Shown here in pieces: positions 14,806 through 22,426 of a DNA stretch of 33,067 nt; position 1 is the first letter of the stretch; each line of letters starts with the position of its first letter. Made by a program: the position numbers and the translations under genes. The notes beneath the pieces are model-generated. The model had not been told where the DNA came from, searched no databases, and saw nothing but the letters and a program-made list of their open reading frames with translations. Source of the stretch: Myxococcus vastator (GTDB lineage: Bacteria; Myxococcota; Myxococcia; Myxococcales; Myxococcaceae); contig NZ_JAAIYB010000037.1 in the NCBI RefSeq assembly GCF_010894475.1, forward strand, positions 1-33,067. The letters run 5' to 3'.

Positions 14806-15773
14806 GCGCCGAGGCGGTGAGGGTGGCGCCCTGCCAGCGCTGTGACTGCGCGCTGGAGGCGGAGGACCTGCGCTGCCCCATCTGCGGGCTGACGGCGCCG
14901 CCTCCGCCACGCGCCGCGGTGGAGCGCGCGCGGGCCCGCGTGGTGCGGTGTGACAGCTGCGGCGCGGCGGTGGAGTACTCCGTGGAGGCGAAGGCGCCCC
15001 GGTGTGACTACTGCGGCTCCGTCACCCACGTGGAGACGACGGCGGACCCGGTGGAGCAGGCGCAGCACTGGCTGCCCTTCACCGTGGACACCGAGGCCGC
15101 GCGCGGCGCGCTGATGGGCTTCCTGGGACGGGGTGGCTTCTTCCGGCCGTCCGGGCTGGCGCAGGAGGCCTCGCTGGAGTCGCTGCGTCCGGTGTGGTGG
15201 CCGGCGTGGATGTTCGACGCGGGCGTGGACGTGAGCTGGACGGCGGATTCGAACGCGGGCTCGCGGCGGTCGGACTGGGCGCCGCACGCGGGCCGGACGC
15301 GCTTCGACTTCCAGGGCATTCCGGTGCCGGCCTCGCGCGGGTTGAAGGTGAAGGAGTGCGAGGCGCTGGCGCCCCACTACCAGCGAGGCTCCGGCCAGGA
15401 CACGCCGCGAGGGCCAGAAGGCGCGCACATTGAGCGCTTCGAGGCCACGCGCTCGGGGGCCCGGCGCACCGTGCTGGGGGCGGTGGAGCGGCTGGCCCGC
15501 GAGCGCCTCCAGCAGGGCGTCATTCCGGGCTCCCGCTTCCGGAACGTCCACGTCGCCGTGGCGCTGTCCAGCCTGCGCACCCAGCGGCTGGCCCTGCCCG
15601 TGTTCGTGCTGGCTTATCGCTACCGCGACAAGCCGTACCGGGTGCTGGTGCACGGGCAGGACGCGAACGTGGTGCTGGGCGAGGCGCCCATCTCCCCGTT
15701 GCGCGTGGCGGCGGTCATCCTGGCGGCGCTGCTGGTGCTGGTGGGCATGCTGTACGGCGCCCGCGTGCTGTAG
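14802..15773 (+). CDS. Zinc-ribbon protein with C-terminal membrane anchor (second of pair)
   Basis: The protein has 323 residues; ATG 14802 overlaps the preceding stop. Two zinc ribbons: CQRCDCALEAEDLRCPICG at the N-terminus and CDSCGAAVEY with CDYCGS around residues 50-70. The middle has LPFTVDTEAARGALMGFLGR and LRPVWWPAWMFDAGVDVSW. The C-terminus YRVLVHGQDANVVLGEAPIS precedes a transmembrane helix and matches the upstream protein's LRVLVNGQTGAVHGKAPISP, so the two arose by duplication. Function is unknown. The convergent pseudokinase gene begins its 3' end 21 bp away, with a strong hairpin between. Confidence 0.87.
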   Translation: MSAEAVRVAPCQRCDCALEAEDLRCPICGLTAPPPPRAAVERARARVVRCDSCGAAVEYSVEAKAPRCDYCGSVTHVETTADPVEQAQHWLPFTVDTEAARGALMGFLGRGGFFRPSGLAQEASLESLRPVWWPAWMFDAGVDVSWTADSNAGSRRSDWAPHAGRTRFDFQGIPVPASRGLKVKECEALAPHYQRGSGQDTPRGPEGAHIERFEATRSGARRTVLGAVERLARERLQQGVIPGSRFRNVHVAVALSSLRTQRLALPVFVLAYRYRDKPYRVLVHGQDANVVLGEAPISPLRVAAVILAALLVLVGMLYGARVL

Positions 15774-15776
15774 CCG

Positions 15777-15801
15777 ACCGTGACGCCGCGCGCGTCACGG
15801 T
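15777..15801. terminator. Strong hairpin between convergent genes
   Basis: ACCGTGACGC (15777-15786) pairs perfectly with GCGTCACGGT (15792-15801) over a five-base loop. It spans the gap between the zinc-ribbon operon and the pseudokinase gene and overlaps the last codons of the latter. It is symmetric, so it can act in both directions. Confidence 0.65.
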
Positions 15802-17147
15802 GTGCCCGGCTTCGTGGACGCCGGGGGTTCTGGGGCGGTGGTGGATGGCTCCAGCGGCGCGTCGTCGTCGGAGGAGGCCTCGGCCGAGGTAGCGGGGCGC
15901 GCCTCGGCCGCCGGCTCCACCGTCTGGGTGATGCGCGCCTCCAGCGTCAGCTCGGCCACCTGTGACAAGCGGACGGCGGACCCCGCGGCTTCGCCCAGGG
16001 GCGTCTCGGACGAGGGCTCTCCGGCCAGGGCCGCCTCCTCCACCGTCAGCCCCTCCGGCTGCAGCCCGCCTTCGAGCAGCTCCGCCTGGTTGCGCCGGAC
16101 CGTCGCCTCCACGGCGGCCTGCTCCACCTCCTGCGCGATGGCCCGCCGTCCCGGGGCGCCGCCCTGGGCCTCCAGCCACGCGCGCAGCGCCTCCGCCATC
16201 TCCGCGCCCGTCTGGAACCGCTCCGACGGGTCCTGCCGCAGCGCCCGCAGCAGGATGGCCCGCAGCGGCTCGGTGACTCCCGCCGCCAGGCGCTCCACCT
16301 GCTCCGGGCCCACCTGGGCCATCCGCGCCGCCACCTCCTTCACGGGCATCCACGTGGGGCCCTGCGCGTGGAGCTCCAGCGGCTCCGGCTCCAGCACGGG
16401 CGCCAGGTCATCCACCATCAGCGGGTGCCGGCCCGTCAGCAGCTCCAGCAGCACCAGCCCCAGTGAGAACAGGTCCGACCGGGCATCCACCTTCCGTCGC
16501 CGCAGCGCCTCGGGCGAGGCATAGGCGATGTCTCCCTTCACCAGCTCCCGGCTCGTCACCTCGCGCCCGGGGAGCGACGAGGCCGCCACCGTGAAGTGCG
16601 TCAGCTTCACCTCGCCATGGACGCCCACGCGGATGTTCCGAGGGCTCACGTCCCGGTGGACGATGTGCAGCGGCCGGCCCCACTCATCCGTGAGGCCGTG
16701 CGCGTGGTTCAGCGCCTCCGCCACCTCCGCCGTCACGTGCGCCGCGAACGCCGCGGACAGGGGCCGCCGCCGCATGGCCGCCAGGTTCAGCACCGTGTCC
16801 AGCGAGCGCCCTTCCACGTGCTCCATCACCACGTGGGGCGCGCCGCGGTACAGCTTCAACAGCATCACCTTGGCGATGGCCGGATGGTTGAGCCGGAACG
16901 TGAGGTCCACCTCCTCCACCAGCCGTCGCCGCTCCACGAACGTGGCGGGGTTTCGCAGCCGCTTCACCACCACCGGGCCGCTCAGGCCATTGCGGTAGCG
17001 GCGCCGCGCCAGCATCAGCAGCTCTCCGGTGGAGCGCATCTCCAGCTTGCGGACGAACTCGAACACCGTGCCGGCCACGGTGAACATCACGCGGGGCCTG
17101 CGCGGATCTCCAGGAAGCTCCTCCGTCGTCGTGTCAGGCGTCATCAT
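15795..17147 (-). CDS. Ser/Thr pseudokinase, locus A
   Basis: The protein has 450 residues from ATG 17147, with AGAGGT about 10 bases upstream; ATG 17195 is in frame but has no ribosome site. The fold is Hanks-type. K62 (VVVKRL), HRDVSPRN (164-171) and SPE (211-213) are present. The DFG motif is HFT (H184-F-T186), so the metal-binding Asp is gone, and the glycine loop is replaced by RKLEMRSTGELLML. It probably does not phosphorylate and instead scaffolds or regulates. After the kinase domain come GGLQPEGL, also found in the locus B pseudokinase, and an acidic Ala/Ser/Pro/Thr tail. It has no membrane segment. It is downstream of an intact kinase in the same operon, which is its likely partner. 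Confidence 0.92.
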   Translation of the reverse strand: MMTPDTTTEELPGDPRRPRVMFTVAGTVFEFVRKLEMRSTGELLMLARRRYRNGLSGPVVVKRLRNPATFVERRRLVEEVDLTFRLNHPAIAKVMLLKLYRGAPHVVMEHVEGRSLDTVLNLAAMRRRPLSAAFAAHVTAEVAEALNHAHGLTDEWGRPLHIVHRDVSPRNIRVGVHGEVKLTHFTVAASSLPGREVTSRELVKGDIAYASPEALRRRKVDARSDLFSLGLVLLELLTGRHPLMVDDLAPVLEPEPLELHAQGPTWMPVKEVAARMAQVGPEQVERLAAGVTEPLRAILLRALRQDPSERFQTGAEMAEALRAWLEAQGGAPGRRAIAQEVEQAAVEATVRRNQAELLEGGLQPEGLTVEEAALAGEPSSETPLGEAAGSAVRLSQVAELTLEARITQTVEPAAEARPATSAEASSDDDAPLEPSTTAPEPPASTKPGTP

Positions 17148-17157
17148 GGGCTCATGG

Positions 17158-17168
17158 ACCTCTGAGGT
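17158..17168 (-). promoter_or_regulatory. Putative operator copy 3 (ACCTnnGAGGT)
   Basis: The plus strand reads ACCTCTGAGGT, an inverted repeat like the two sites at 18410 and 18473 upstream of the kinase. It lies just upstream of the pseudokinase start. On the minus strand it also provides the AGAGGT ribosome site, so the match may reflect translation and not regulation. Confidence 0.3.
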
Positions 17169-17216
17169 TGAATGAAAGTGAAGGGATTTCCCCATCCCAA
17201 TGAATGGCGCGCCGGC

Positions 17217-18392
17217 TCAGCGCCACGAGCGCAGCGTGGCCAGGAGCCACTTCAGCGCGTCCCGCCACCGCCGCCCTCCCGTGCTGGCGCGGCGGAGCTC
17301 CGTCAGGGCCCAGGGGGAGGCGGGCTCGGTGGGCGGCGCGAAGGGCGCTGGCGGGCCCGCTCGCTCCGGGACCCGCATCCAGCGCCGCAGCTCGCGCGCC
17401 TCCTCGTCTCCGTCGAAGAGCTCCAGCGCCTCCTCGGTGACGGCCTCCTCGGGGGCGCGGGGCGGAAACAGGTGCTCGTCCCAGGCCGCGTCCGCGCCAG
17501 CCAGCGCCGCGGCCAGCGCGTCGAACAGGGCCGCGCCCGAGCGAGGCCGCCCCGCCGCGGAGGGCGACAGCAAGCGCGCCACGACGGCGTCCAGCGCCTT
17601 GGGGACGCGCGGGTTGCGGACGGAGGGCAGGGGAAAGCCACCCACTTCGATGCTGGCCAGCAGCCCGGCGGGAGGCAGTTGCGCTGGATAGGGGAGGCTC
17701 CCGGTGAGCACCTCGTAGAGCACCAGCCCCAGCGAGTAGAGGTCATCCGTGGGCTCGAACGCATAACGCGAGCCCGCCGGCCGAGGCTGGGCCCAGAAGC
17801 GCAGGGCCTCCGGGCTGCGGTAGCTGGGCGTGCCCGGCGGCAGGGTGTCCTCGGTCAGCACGGGCGAGCACGCGTGGTCCCCCGAGCCGAAGTCCACCAG
17901 CACCGGCTGCCCGTCCGACGCGCGGATGATGATGTTGTTGCCCTTGAGGTCGCGGTGGAGCACGCCCGCGCGGTGGATGGCGTCCAGCGTGAGCGCCAAC
18001 TGCTGGAACACCTGCACCGCGCGCCGGGGCGTGGGCTGCGCGGACAGGGCCCACTCGGACAGGGTGGGGCCCTCCACGTAGCCCATGATGAGGACCAGGT
18101 GGCCATCACGCGCGTCCGGCCACCGCCGGTAGCCCAGCAGCTCCACGACGTTGGGGTGCTCCAGGCGCATGAGGACGTGGACCTCCTTCCAGGTCCGCGC
18201 GTCCGCCCCGGGCGCGTCCTCCTCCGAGGGGCCCTGGAGCGCGAACTTCAGCGCCACCTGCCGGTGCGACTCGGATTCGGCCAGGAAGATGGCGCCAAAG
18301 CCCCCGGTGGCCAGGCGCCGGACGATGCGGAAGGCCCCCACCTCCTCCGAGTCCTGGAGCATCAATGGGTGCAGCTCCTCTCCCGGCGTCAC
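17217..18392 (-). CDS. Ser/Thr protein kinase, locus A (catalytically intact)
   Basis: The protein has 391 residues from GTG 18392, preceded by GGGAG at 7 bases. All Hanks motifs are present: glycine loop LATGGFGAIFLA (28-39), K49 (VALKF), E70 in the C helix, HRDLKGNN (146-153), VDFGSGD (D167), and SPE (193-195) after LPPGTPSYR. The C-terminal lobe ends with ALAGADAAWDEHLFPPR, a motif shared with the locus B kinase (RGADATWDVPLC). A soluble tail with DGDEEARELRRWM follows. No transmembrane helix is seen, unlike most bacterial receptor kinases. It is 22-70 bp upstream of the pseudokinase and divergent from the XRE regulator, across an intergenic region with repeated operator-like sites. Confidence 0.94.
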   Translation of the reverse strand: MTPGEELHPLMLQDSEEVGAFRIVRRLATGGFGAIFLAESESHRQVALKFALQGPSEEDAPGADARTWKEVHVLMRLEHPNVVELLGYRRWPDARDGHLVLIMGYVEGPTLSEWALSAQPTPRRAVQVFQQLALTLDAIHRAGVLHRDLKGNNIIIRASDGQPVLVDFGSGDHACSPVLTEDTLPPGTPSYRSPEALRFWAQPRPAGSRYAFEPTDDLYSLGLVLYEVLTGSLPYPAQLPPAGLLASIEVGGFPLPSVRNPRVPKALDAVVARLLSPSAAGRPRSGAALFDALAAALAGADAAWDEHLFPPRAPEEAVTEEALELFDGDEEARELRRWMRVPERAGPPAPFAPPTEPASPWALTELRRASTGGRRWRDALKWLLATLRSWR

Positions 18393-18409
18393 GGATGGAC
18401 TCCCATAGG

Positions 18410-18420
18410 ACCTTGGAGGT
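18410..18420. promoter_or_regulatory. Putative operator copy 1 (locus A)
   Basis: ACCTTGGAGGT sits inside the perfect inverted repeat GGACCT-TGG-AGGTCC (18408-18422). A 13-base stretch, CCTTGGAGGTCCA, recurs exactly 63 bp away. The site lies in the divergent kinase/XRE intergenic region, where an autoregulator would bind. Confidence 0.55.
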
Positions 18421-18472
18421 CCAATTCAGACGTGTTCCCAGCGGCTGTCATTGTCGGCGGCGTCATGATTCA

Positions 18473-18483
18473 ACCTTGGAGGT
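18473..18483. promoter_or_regulatory. Putative operator copy 2 (locus A)
   Basis: A second exact ACCTTGGAGGT with the same AGGTCCA flank, 63 bp (about six helical turns) from copy 1 and nearer the XRE gene. The equal spacing and identity suggest cooperative or looped binding. Confidence 0.55.
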
Positions 18484-18577
18484 CCATAGCATGACGTTTG
18501 CCCTGTGAGGTAGTGTCCTGACTTGGAGGGCGGACGGAAACTTGCGGGACCCGGCGAGCGTGCGACCCTCGGCCGTC

Positions 18578-19051
18578 ATGCGTGAGCCCGTCGACCACAA
18601 GCTGGCAGCCGTGTTGGGACGCGCCGCGCGTGACGCCCGCCTGCGTCTGGGCTTCACCCAGGGCGACGTCGCTGAACGCATGGGCATGGCCATGGAGGTC
18701 TACAGCCGCCTGGAGCGCGGGAAGATGCTGCCCCGGACCCAGACGCTGCGCCGGCTGTGCGACGTGCTCCAGGTCTCCTCGGACACGCTGCTGGGCGTGG
18801 GCCGCTCCGACGGGGCGCCCGTCACGCCCCGCAAGGCGGTGAAGGAAGACCCGGTGGAGCTGCGCCGCATGACGCGCAAGCTGCGGGAGCTGGAGCCCGG
18901 TCAGCTCCGCGCGGTGTCCCGGGTGGTGAACGCCGTCGTCACGGTGCTGCCTGCGCCGGCGGCCCCGGCGCCCGCCCCCCCGGTGAAGAAGCCCGCCGCG
19001 CGCGCGGCGCGCAAGCGCCGGGCGACGGGCTCGCGCTCAGCGCCCGCCTGA
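18578..19051 (+). CDS. XRE-family helix-turn-helix regulator, locus A
   Basis: The protein has 157 residues from ATG 18578 (MREPVDHKLA); earlier TTG and GTG codons are in frame but unlikely, since the paralogue starts at the same point. A Cro/C1-type HTH covers about residues 12-75: GRAARDARLRLGFTQGDVAE, then RMGMAMEVYSRLERGKMLPR, LCDVLQVSSDTLLGVG. A short helical segment follows (VELRRMTRKLRELEPGQLRA), then a Pro/Ala tract and a very basic tail (KKPAARAARKRR), which may add nonspecific DNA binding. It is divergent from the kinase/pseudokinase operon and probably controls it through the repeated inverted repeats between them. Its 3' end overlaps the convergent histidine kinase gene by 15 bp. 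Confidence 0.92.
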   Translation: MREPVDHKLAAVLGRAARDARLRLGFTQGDVAERMGMAMEVYSRLERGKMLPRTQTLRRLCDVLQVSSDTLLGVGRSDGAPVTPRKAVKEDPVELRRMTRKLRELEPGQLRAVSRVVNAVVTVLPAPAAPAPAPPVKKPAARAARKRRATGSRSAPA

Positions 19052-22000
19052 GGCGGTGGTCTGTTTGGGAGGAAGCCGGGGCAGCCACGCGATGAACGTC
19101 GTGCCGTGGCCCTCGCGGGACGACACGTCGACGGTGCCCCCGTGGGACTCGACGATGTGCTTCACGATGAAGAGCCCCAGGCCAATGCTGCGCCCCGCGT
19201 TGGCGCCGCCCGTCCGCGCTCGCTGGAGCGGACGGAAGAGCCGCTCCCTGGCGTCGTCGGGAATCGAAGGCCCCTCGTTGTGGACGCACAGCATGACCCG
19301 CGACGCCTCGCCGTGGACGCGCACCGTCACGCGGGAGTCCTCGGGACTGTATTGGAGCGCGTTGCTCACCAGGTTGCCCAGCATCTGCGCGATGCGGTCC
19401 GAATCCCATTCGCCAAAGGCGTCCCCGTCCGACTTCACGTGGAGCTCCCGCTCGGGGTGGCTCAGCCGCAGCTCTTCAATCACCTGCTGCGCCAGCTCGT
19501 GCAGGTCCACGGGCCGCCGGTGGATGGGCAGCCCTCCGCCCATGCGCACCTGGGTGAAGTCCAGCAGGTCGCGCGTCATCCGCACCGCGCGCTCCGCGGA
19601 GGCCTGGATGCGCAGCACCGCGCGCAGGCTCCGCTCGTTCAGCTCCTCCCGCCGCGCCAGCACGGACGCGCCCAGCTGAATCGCGCTGAGCGGGTTGCGC
19701 AGGTCATGGCTGACGATGCCAATGAGCTGCTGCTCGAACTCCGCGCGCCGGCGGGCCTCGGCCTCCTGGCGCTTCTGCGCGGACAGCTCGCGCCCCGCGG
19801 CGACCATGCCCACCGGCTGGCCCGTCCGGGGGTCGGTGAGGGTGGAGACGTTGTAGAAGACGGGGAGGTGCGCGCCCGTCTGGAGGTTGCGCAGCTGGAG
19901 CTCACCCTCCCAGCGCCCCCGCGTCGCCACGGCGGGGAGCAGGGTGTCCCGGGTGAAGGCCTGGTCCTCCTCGGGGAAGTAGTCCAGGAAGACGGTGCGG
20001 CGCGCCGCCTCCTGTCCCGCCACGCCCAGCATCCGCTGCGCGGCCTCATTGAGGTAGGTGACGCGGCCCTCGGTGTCCGCGATGCCAATCGCATCCGGGC
20101 TCTGCTCCACCACGACGGCCAGCGCCTGCCGCGCCTGCTCGACCCGGCGTTGCTCCTCGCGCACCCTGGACAACGCGAGGTTGCCCTCCACGCGCGCCAG
20201 CAGCTCCCGCGCGGAGAAGGGCTTCACCAGGTAGTCGTTGGCGCCGGCCTCCAGCCCCTCGACGGTGGCCTCCTCGCCCGCGCGGGCGGACAGGAGGATG
20301 ACGGGGAGGTCCGCGGTGAAGTGCGACTCGCGCAGCGCGCGCAGCAGCCCGAAGCCGTCCAGCCCCGGCATCATCACGTCGCTGAGCACCAGGTCCGGCC
20401 GTCGGGCCCGCACCGACGCCAGCGCGGCGTGGCCGTCGGCGGCCGTCTCCACCGTATAGCGCCCGCTCAGCAGGCGCTGCACGTAGTCCCGCATGTCCGC
20501 GTTGTCCTCCACCAGGAGCACCGTGGCGCTGGTGTGGGACGGCCGGGGCTCGCCGCGGAGGGCCGGGATGTCCTCGGTGGCGGTGAAGGCGGCGGGGGGC
20601 TGGGCGCCCAGCCAGGCCTCCGCTTCGCTGACGAAGGCGGGCAGGCTGGTGGTGTGGCGTGACTCCGCCGCCGTCAGGTGCTCGGCGGGCAGGTGCGCGT
20701 TGCCGCGCGGCAGCCGGACCGTGAAGGTGCTGCCCTCGCCCTCGGTGCTGCGGACGGTGAGGACGCCCCCGTGCAGCTTCACCAGCTCCTGCACCAGCGC
20801 CAGGCCAATGCCGCTGCCCTCGTAGCTGCGGCCCCGGGCGCCCTGCACGCGGTGGAAGCGCTCGAAGATGCGCGGCAGCTCCGCTTCGGGGATGCCGGTG
20901 CCGGTGTCCGTCACCGACACCTCCACCCCGTCGTCGTGCGCCGCGCAGGCGACGCGAATCTCTCCGGCGAGGGTGAACTTGAAGGCGTTGGAGAGCAGGT
21001 TGAGGACGACCTTCTCCCACTGCTCCCGGTCCACCCAGACGGGCTCGGGCATCGGCTGGCACGCCACGACGAGCTTCAGGCCCGCGCGCTCCACCGTGGA
21101 GCGGAAGGCGCTGGCCAGGTCCGCGGTGAGCGCGCTCAGGTCCGTGGGCGCGAAGGCGGCCCGGGTCCGGCCCGCTTCGATGCGGGAGAAGTCGAGCAGC
21201 GTGTTGACCAGCTTCAAGAGCCGCAGGCCGTTGCGGTGCACCGTCTCCTGGCGCTGGCGCTGGCGCGGGCCCAGCGGCTCCCCGGTGTCCTGGAGGCCAT
21301 CCTCCACGGGGCCCAGCATCAGCGTCAGCGGCGTGCGGAACTCGTGGGACACGTTGCTGAAGAAGGCCGTCTTGGCGCGGTCCAGCTCCGCCAGCGCCTC
21401 TGTGCGGCGGCGCTCCTCCTCACGGGCGCGCGCGGTGGCCACGGCCGTCGTCACGCCGCTGGCCACCAGCTCCAGGAAGCGGAGGTAGGTGTCATCCAGC
21501 GCCCGGCGCGGGCTGATGCCCAGCACCAGGAAGCCCAGCGGTCGGGGGTGTCCGGGCCGCGGCATGGGCAGCACCAGCACGGAGGAGGTCGCCTCCGGCC
21601 AGGGGCCGGCGGGCAGGGGGCCCAGGGCCTCGGGAATCCGCTCCAGCCGCAGCGGCGCCCCGGTGCGTGTCACGTGGGCCAGGGGCCAGGTGTCCGGGGC
21701 GGCCTCCGCGTCCAGGGGGATGACGGACGGGGCCGCGCGGTCGCCCGGCGTCACGCCGCTGGTGGCCACCAGGCGCGCCGTCTTCTCCTCGGCGCCGGTG
21801 AGATACAGCAGCGCCAGGGGAACGTCGTTCGGGTTGCCTTCGAGCACGCGCGCCGTCTCGCGGCAGGTGGCCTCCGGCGTCTCCTGGCCCAGGGCCGCCG
21901 CGCCCAGCGCGGACAGCGTGCGCAGCCGCCGCTCGTTGAGCACGCGCTCGGTCGTCTCCGCCAGGGCGGCGAAGATGCCGCCCACGCCGCCGGACTCGTC

Positions 22001-22426
22001 GAGGATGGGGCTGTGGCTGTAGGAGAAGTAGCACTCCTCCACGTAGCCGTTCCGGTCCAGCGGCATCATCAGGTCCTCCACGCGGATGGGCTCTCCGGTG
22101 GCCTGGATGCGCTCCCAGCCGGGCGCGAGCATGGTGCTCCACACCTCCGGCCAGGTGACGGCGGCCTCTTGCCCCAGCGCCGCGGGGTGCTTCGTCGCGC
22201 CGCAGATGGGCCGGTAGGCGTCGTTGTACATCTGCACGTACCGGGGGCCCCACGCCAGGTAGAGCGGATAGTTGGAGGCCAGTACGATTCCCACCGTGGT
22301 GCGCAGGGACTGCGGCCACGACTCCACGGGGCCCAGGGCCGTCTTCGCCCAGTCGACCCGCCGCAGCAGCGCGCCACACTCGCCGCCGCCGCGCAGCACC
22401 TCCTCCACCGCCTGGGAGCGCTTCAT
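19037..22426 (-). CDS. Large soluble hybrid histidine kinase, PAS-GAF-HK-REC-PAS-HK
   Basis: The protein has 1129 residues. ATG 22426 overlaps the upstream stop (ATGA). Domain order: PAS-like (about 25-160), GAF-like (170-330), HisKA with SHEFRTPL (H361), HATPase with N480 and DTGTGIP, a receiver (about 634-750) with the acidic pocket in LLVEDN, phospho-acceptor D683 and K735, PAS (770-885), a second HisKA with SHDLRNPL (H907), and a second HATPase with LVSNALQYS and SIGLGLFIVKH. There is no transmembrane helix, so it senses a cytoplasmic cue. Two complete transmitters around one receiver is uncommon and suggests an internal relay or cross-regulation. No output regulator gene is adjacent, as is usual for myxobacterial orphan kinases. 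It is coupled to the upstream histidine kinase. Confidence 0.95.
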   Translation of the reverse strand: MKRSQAVEEVLRGGGECGALLRRVDWAKTALGPVESWPQSLRTTVGIVLASNYPLYLAWGPRYVQMYNDAYRPICGATKHPAALGQEAAVTWPEVWSTMLAPGWERIQATGEPIRVEDLMMPLDRNGYVEECYFSYSHSPILDESGGVGGIFAALAETTERVLNERRLRTLSALGAAALGQETPEATCRETARVLEGNPNDVPLALLYLTGAEEKTARLVATSGVTPGDRAAPSVIPLDAEAAPDTWPLAHVTRTGAPLRLERIPEALGPLPAGPWPEATSSVLVLPMPRPGHPRPLGFLVLGISPRRALDDTYLRFLELVASGVTTAVATARAREEERRRTEALAELDRAKTAFFSNVSHEFRTPLTLMLGPVEDGLQDTGEPLGPRQRQRQETVHRNGLRLLKLVNTLLDFSRIEAGRTRAAFAPTDLSALTADLASAFRSTVERAGLKLVVACQPMPEPVWVDREQWEKVVLNLLSNAFKFTLAGEIRVACAAHDDGVEVSVTDTGTGIPEAELPRIFERFHRVQGARGRSYEGSGIGLALVQELVKLHGGVLTVRSTEGEGSTFTVRLPRGNAHLPAEHLTAAESRHTTSLPAFVSEAEAWLGAQPPAAFTATEDIPALRGEPRPSHTSATVLLVEDNADMRDYVQRLLSGRYTVETAADGHAALASVRARRPDLVLSDVMMPGLDGFGLLRALRESHFTADLPVILLSARAGEEATVEGLEAGANDYLVKPFSARELLARVEGNLALSRVREEQRRVEQARQALAVVVEQSPDAIGIADTEGRVTYLNEAAQRMLGVAGQEAARRTVFLDYFPEEDQAFTRDTLLPAVATRGRWEGELQLRNLQTGAHLPVFYNVSTLTDPRTGQPVGMVAAGRELSAQKRQEAEARRRAEFEQQLIGIVSHDLRNPLSAIQLGASVLARREELNERSLRAVLRIQASAERAVRMTRDLLDFTQVRMGGGLPIHRRPVDLHELAQQVIEELRLSHPERELHVKSDGDAFGEWDSDRIAQMLGNLVSNALQYSPEDSRVTVRVHGEASRVMLCVHNEGPSIPDDARERLFRPLQRARTGGANAGRSIGLGLFIVKHIVESHGGTVDVSSREGHGTTFIAWLPRLPPKQTTASGGR

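Noticed and set aside
18523-18534. CTTGGAGGGCGG, also near 24184, as another operator copy
   Set aside because: It lacks the inverted-repeat right arm (AGGT), and similar GC-rich 12-mers are expected by chance.
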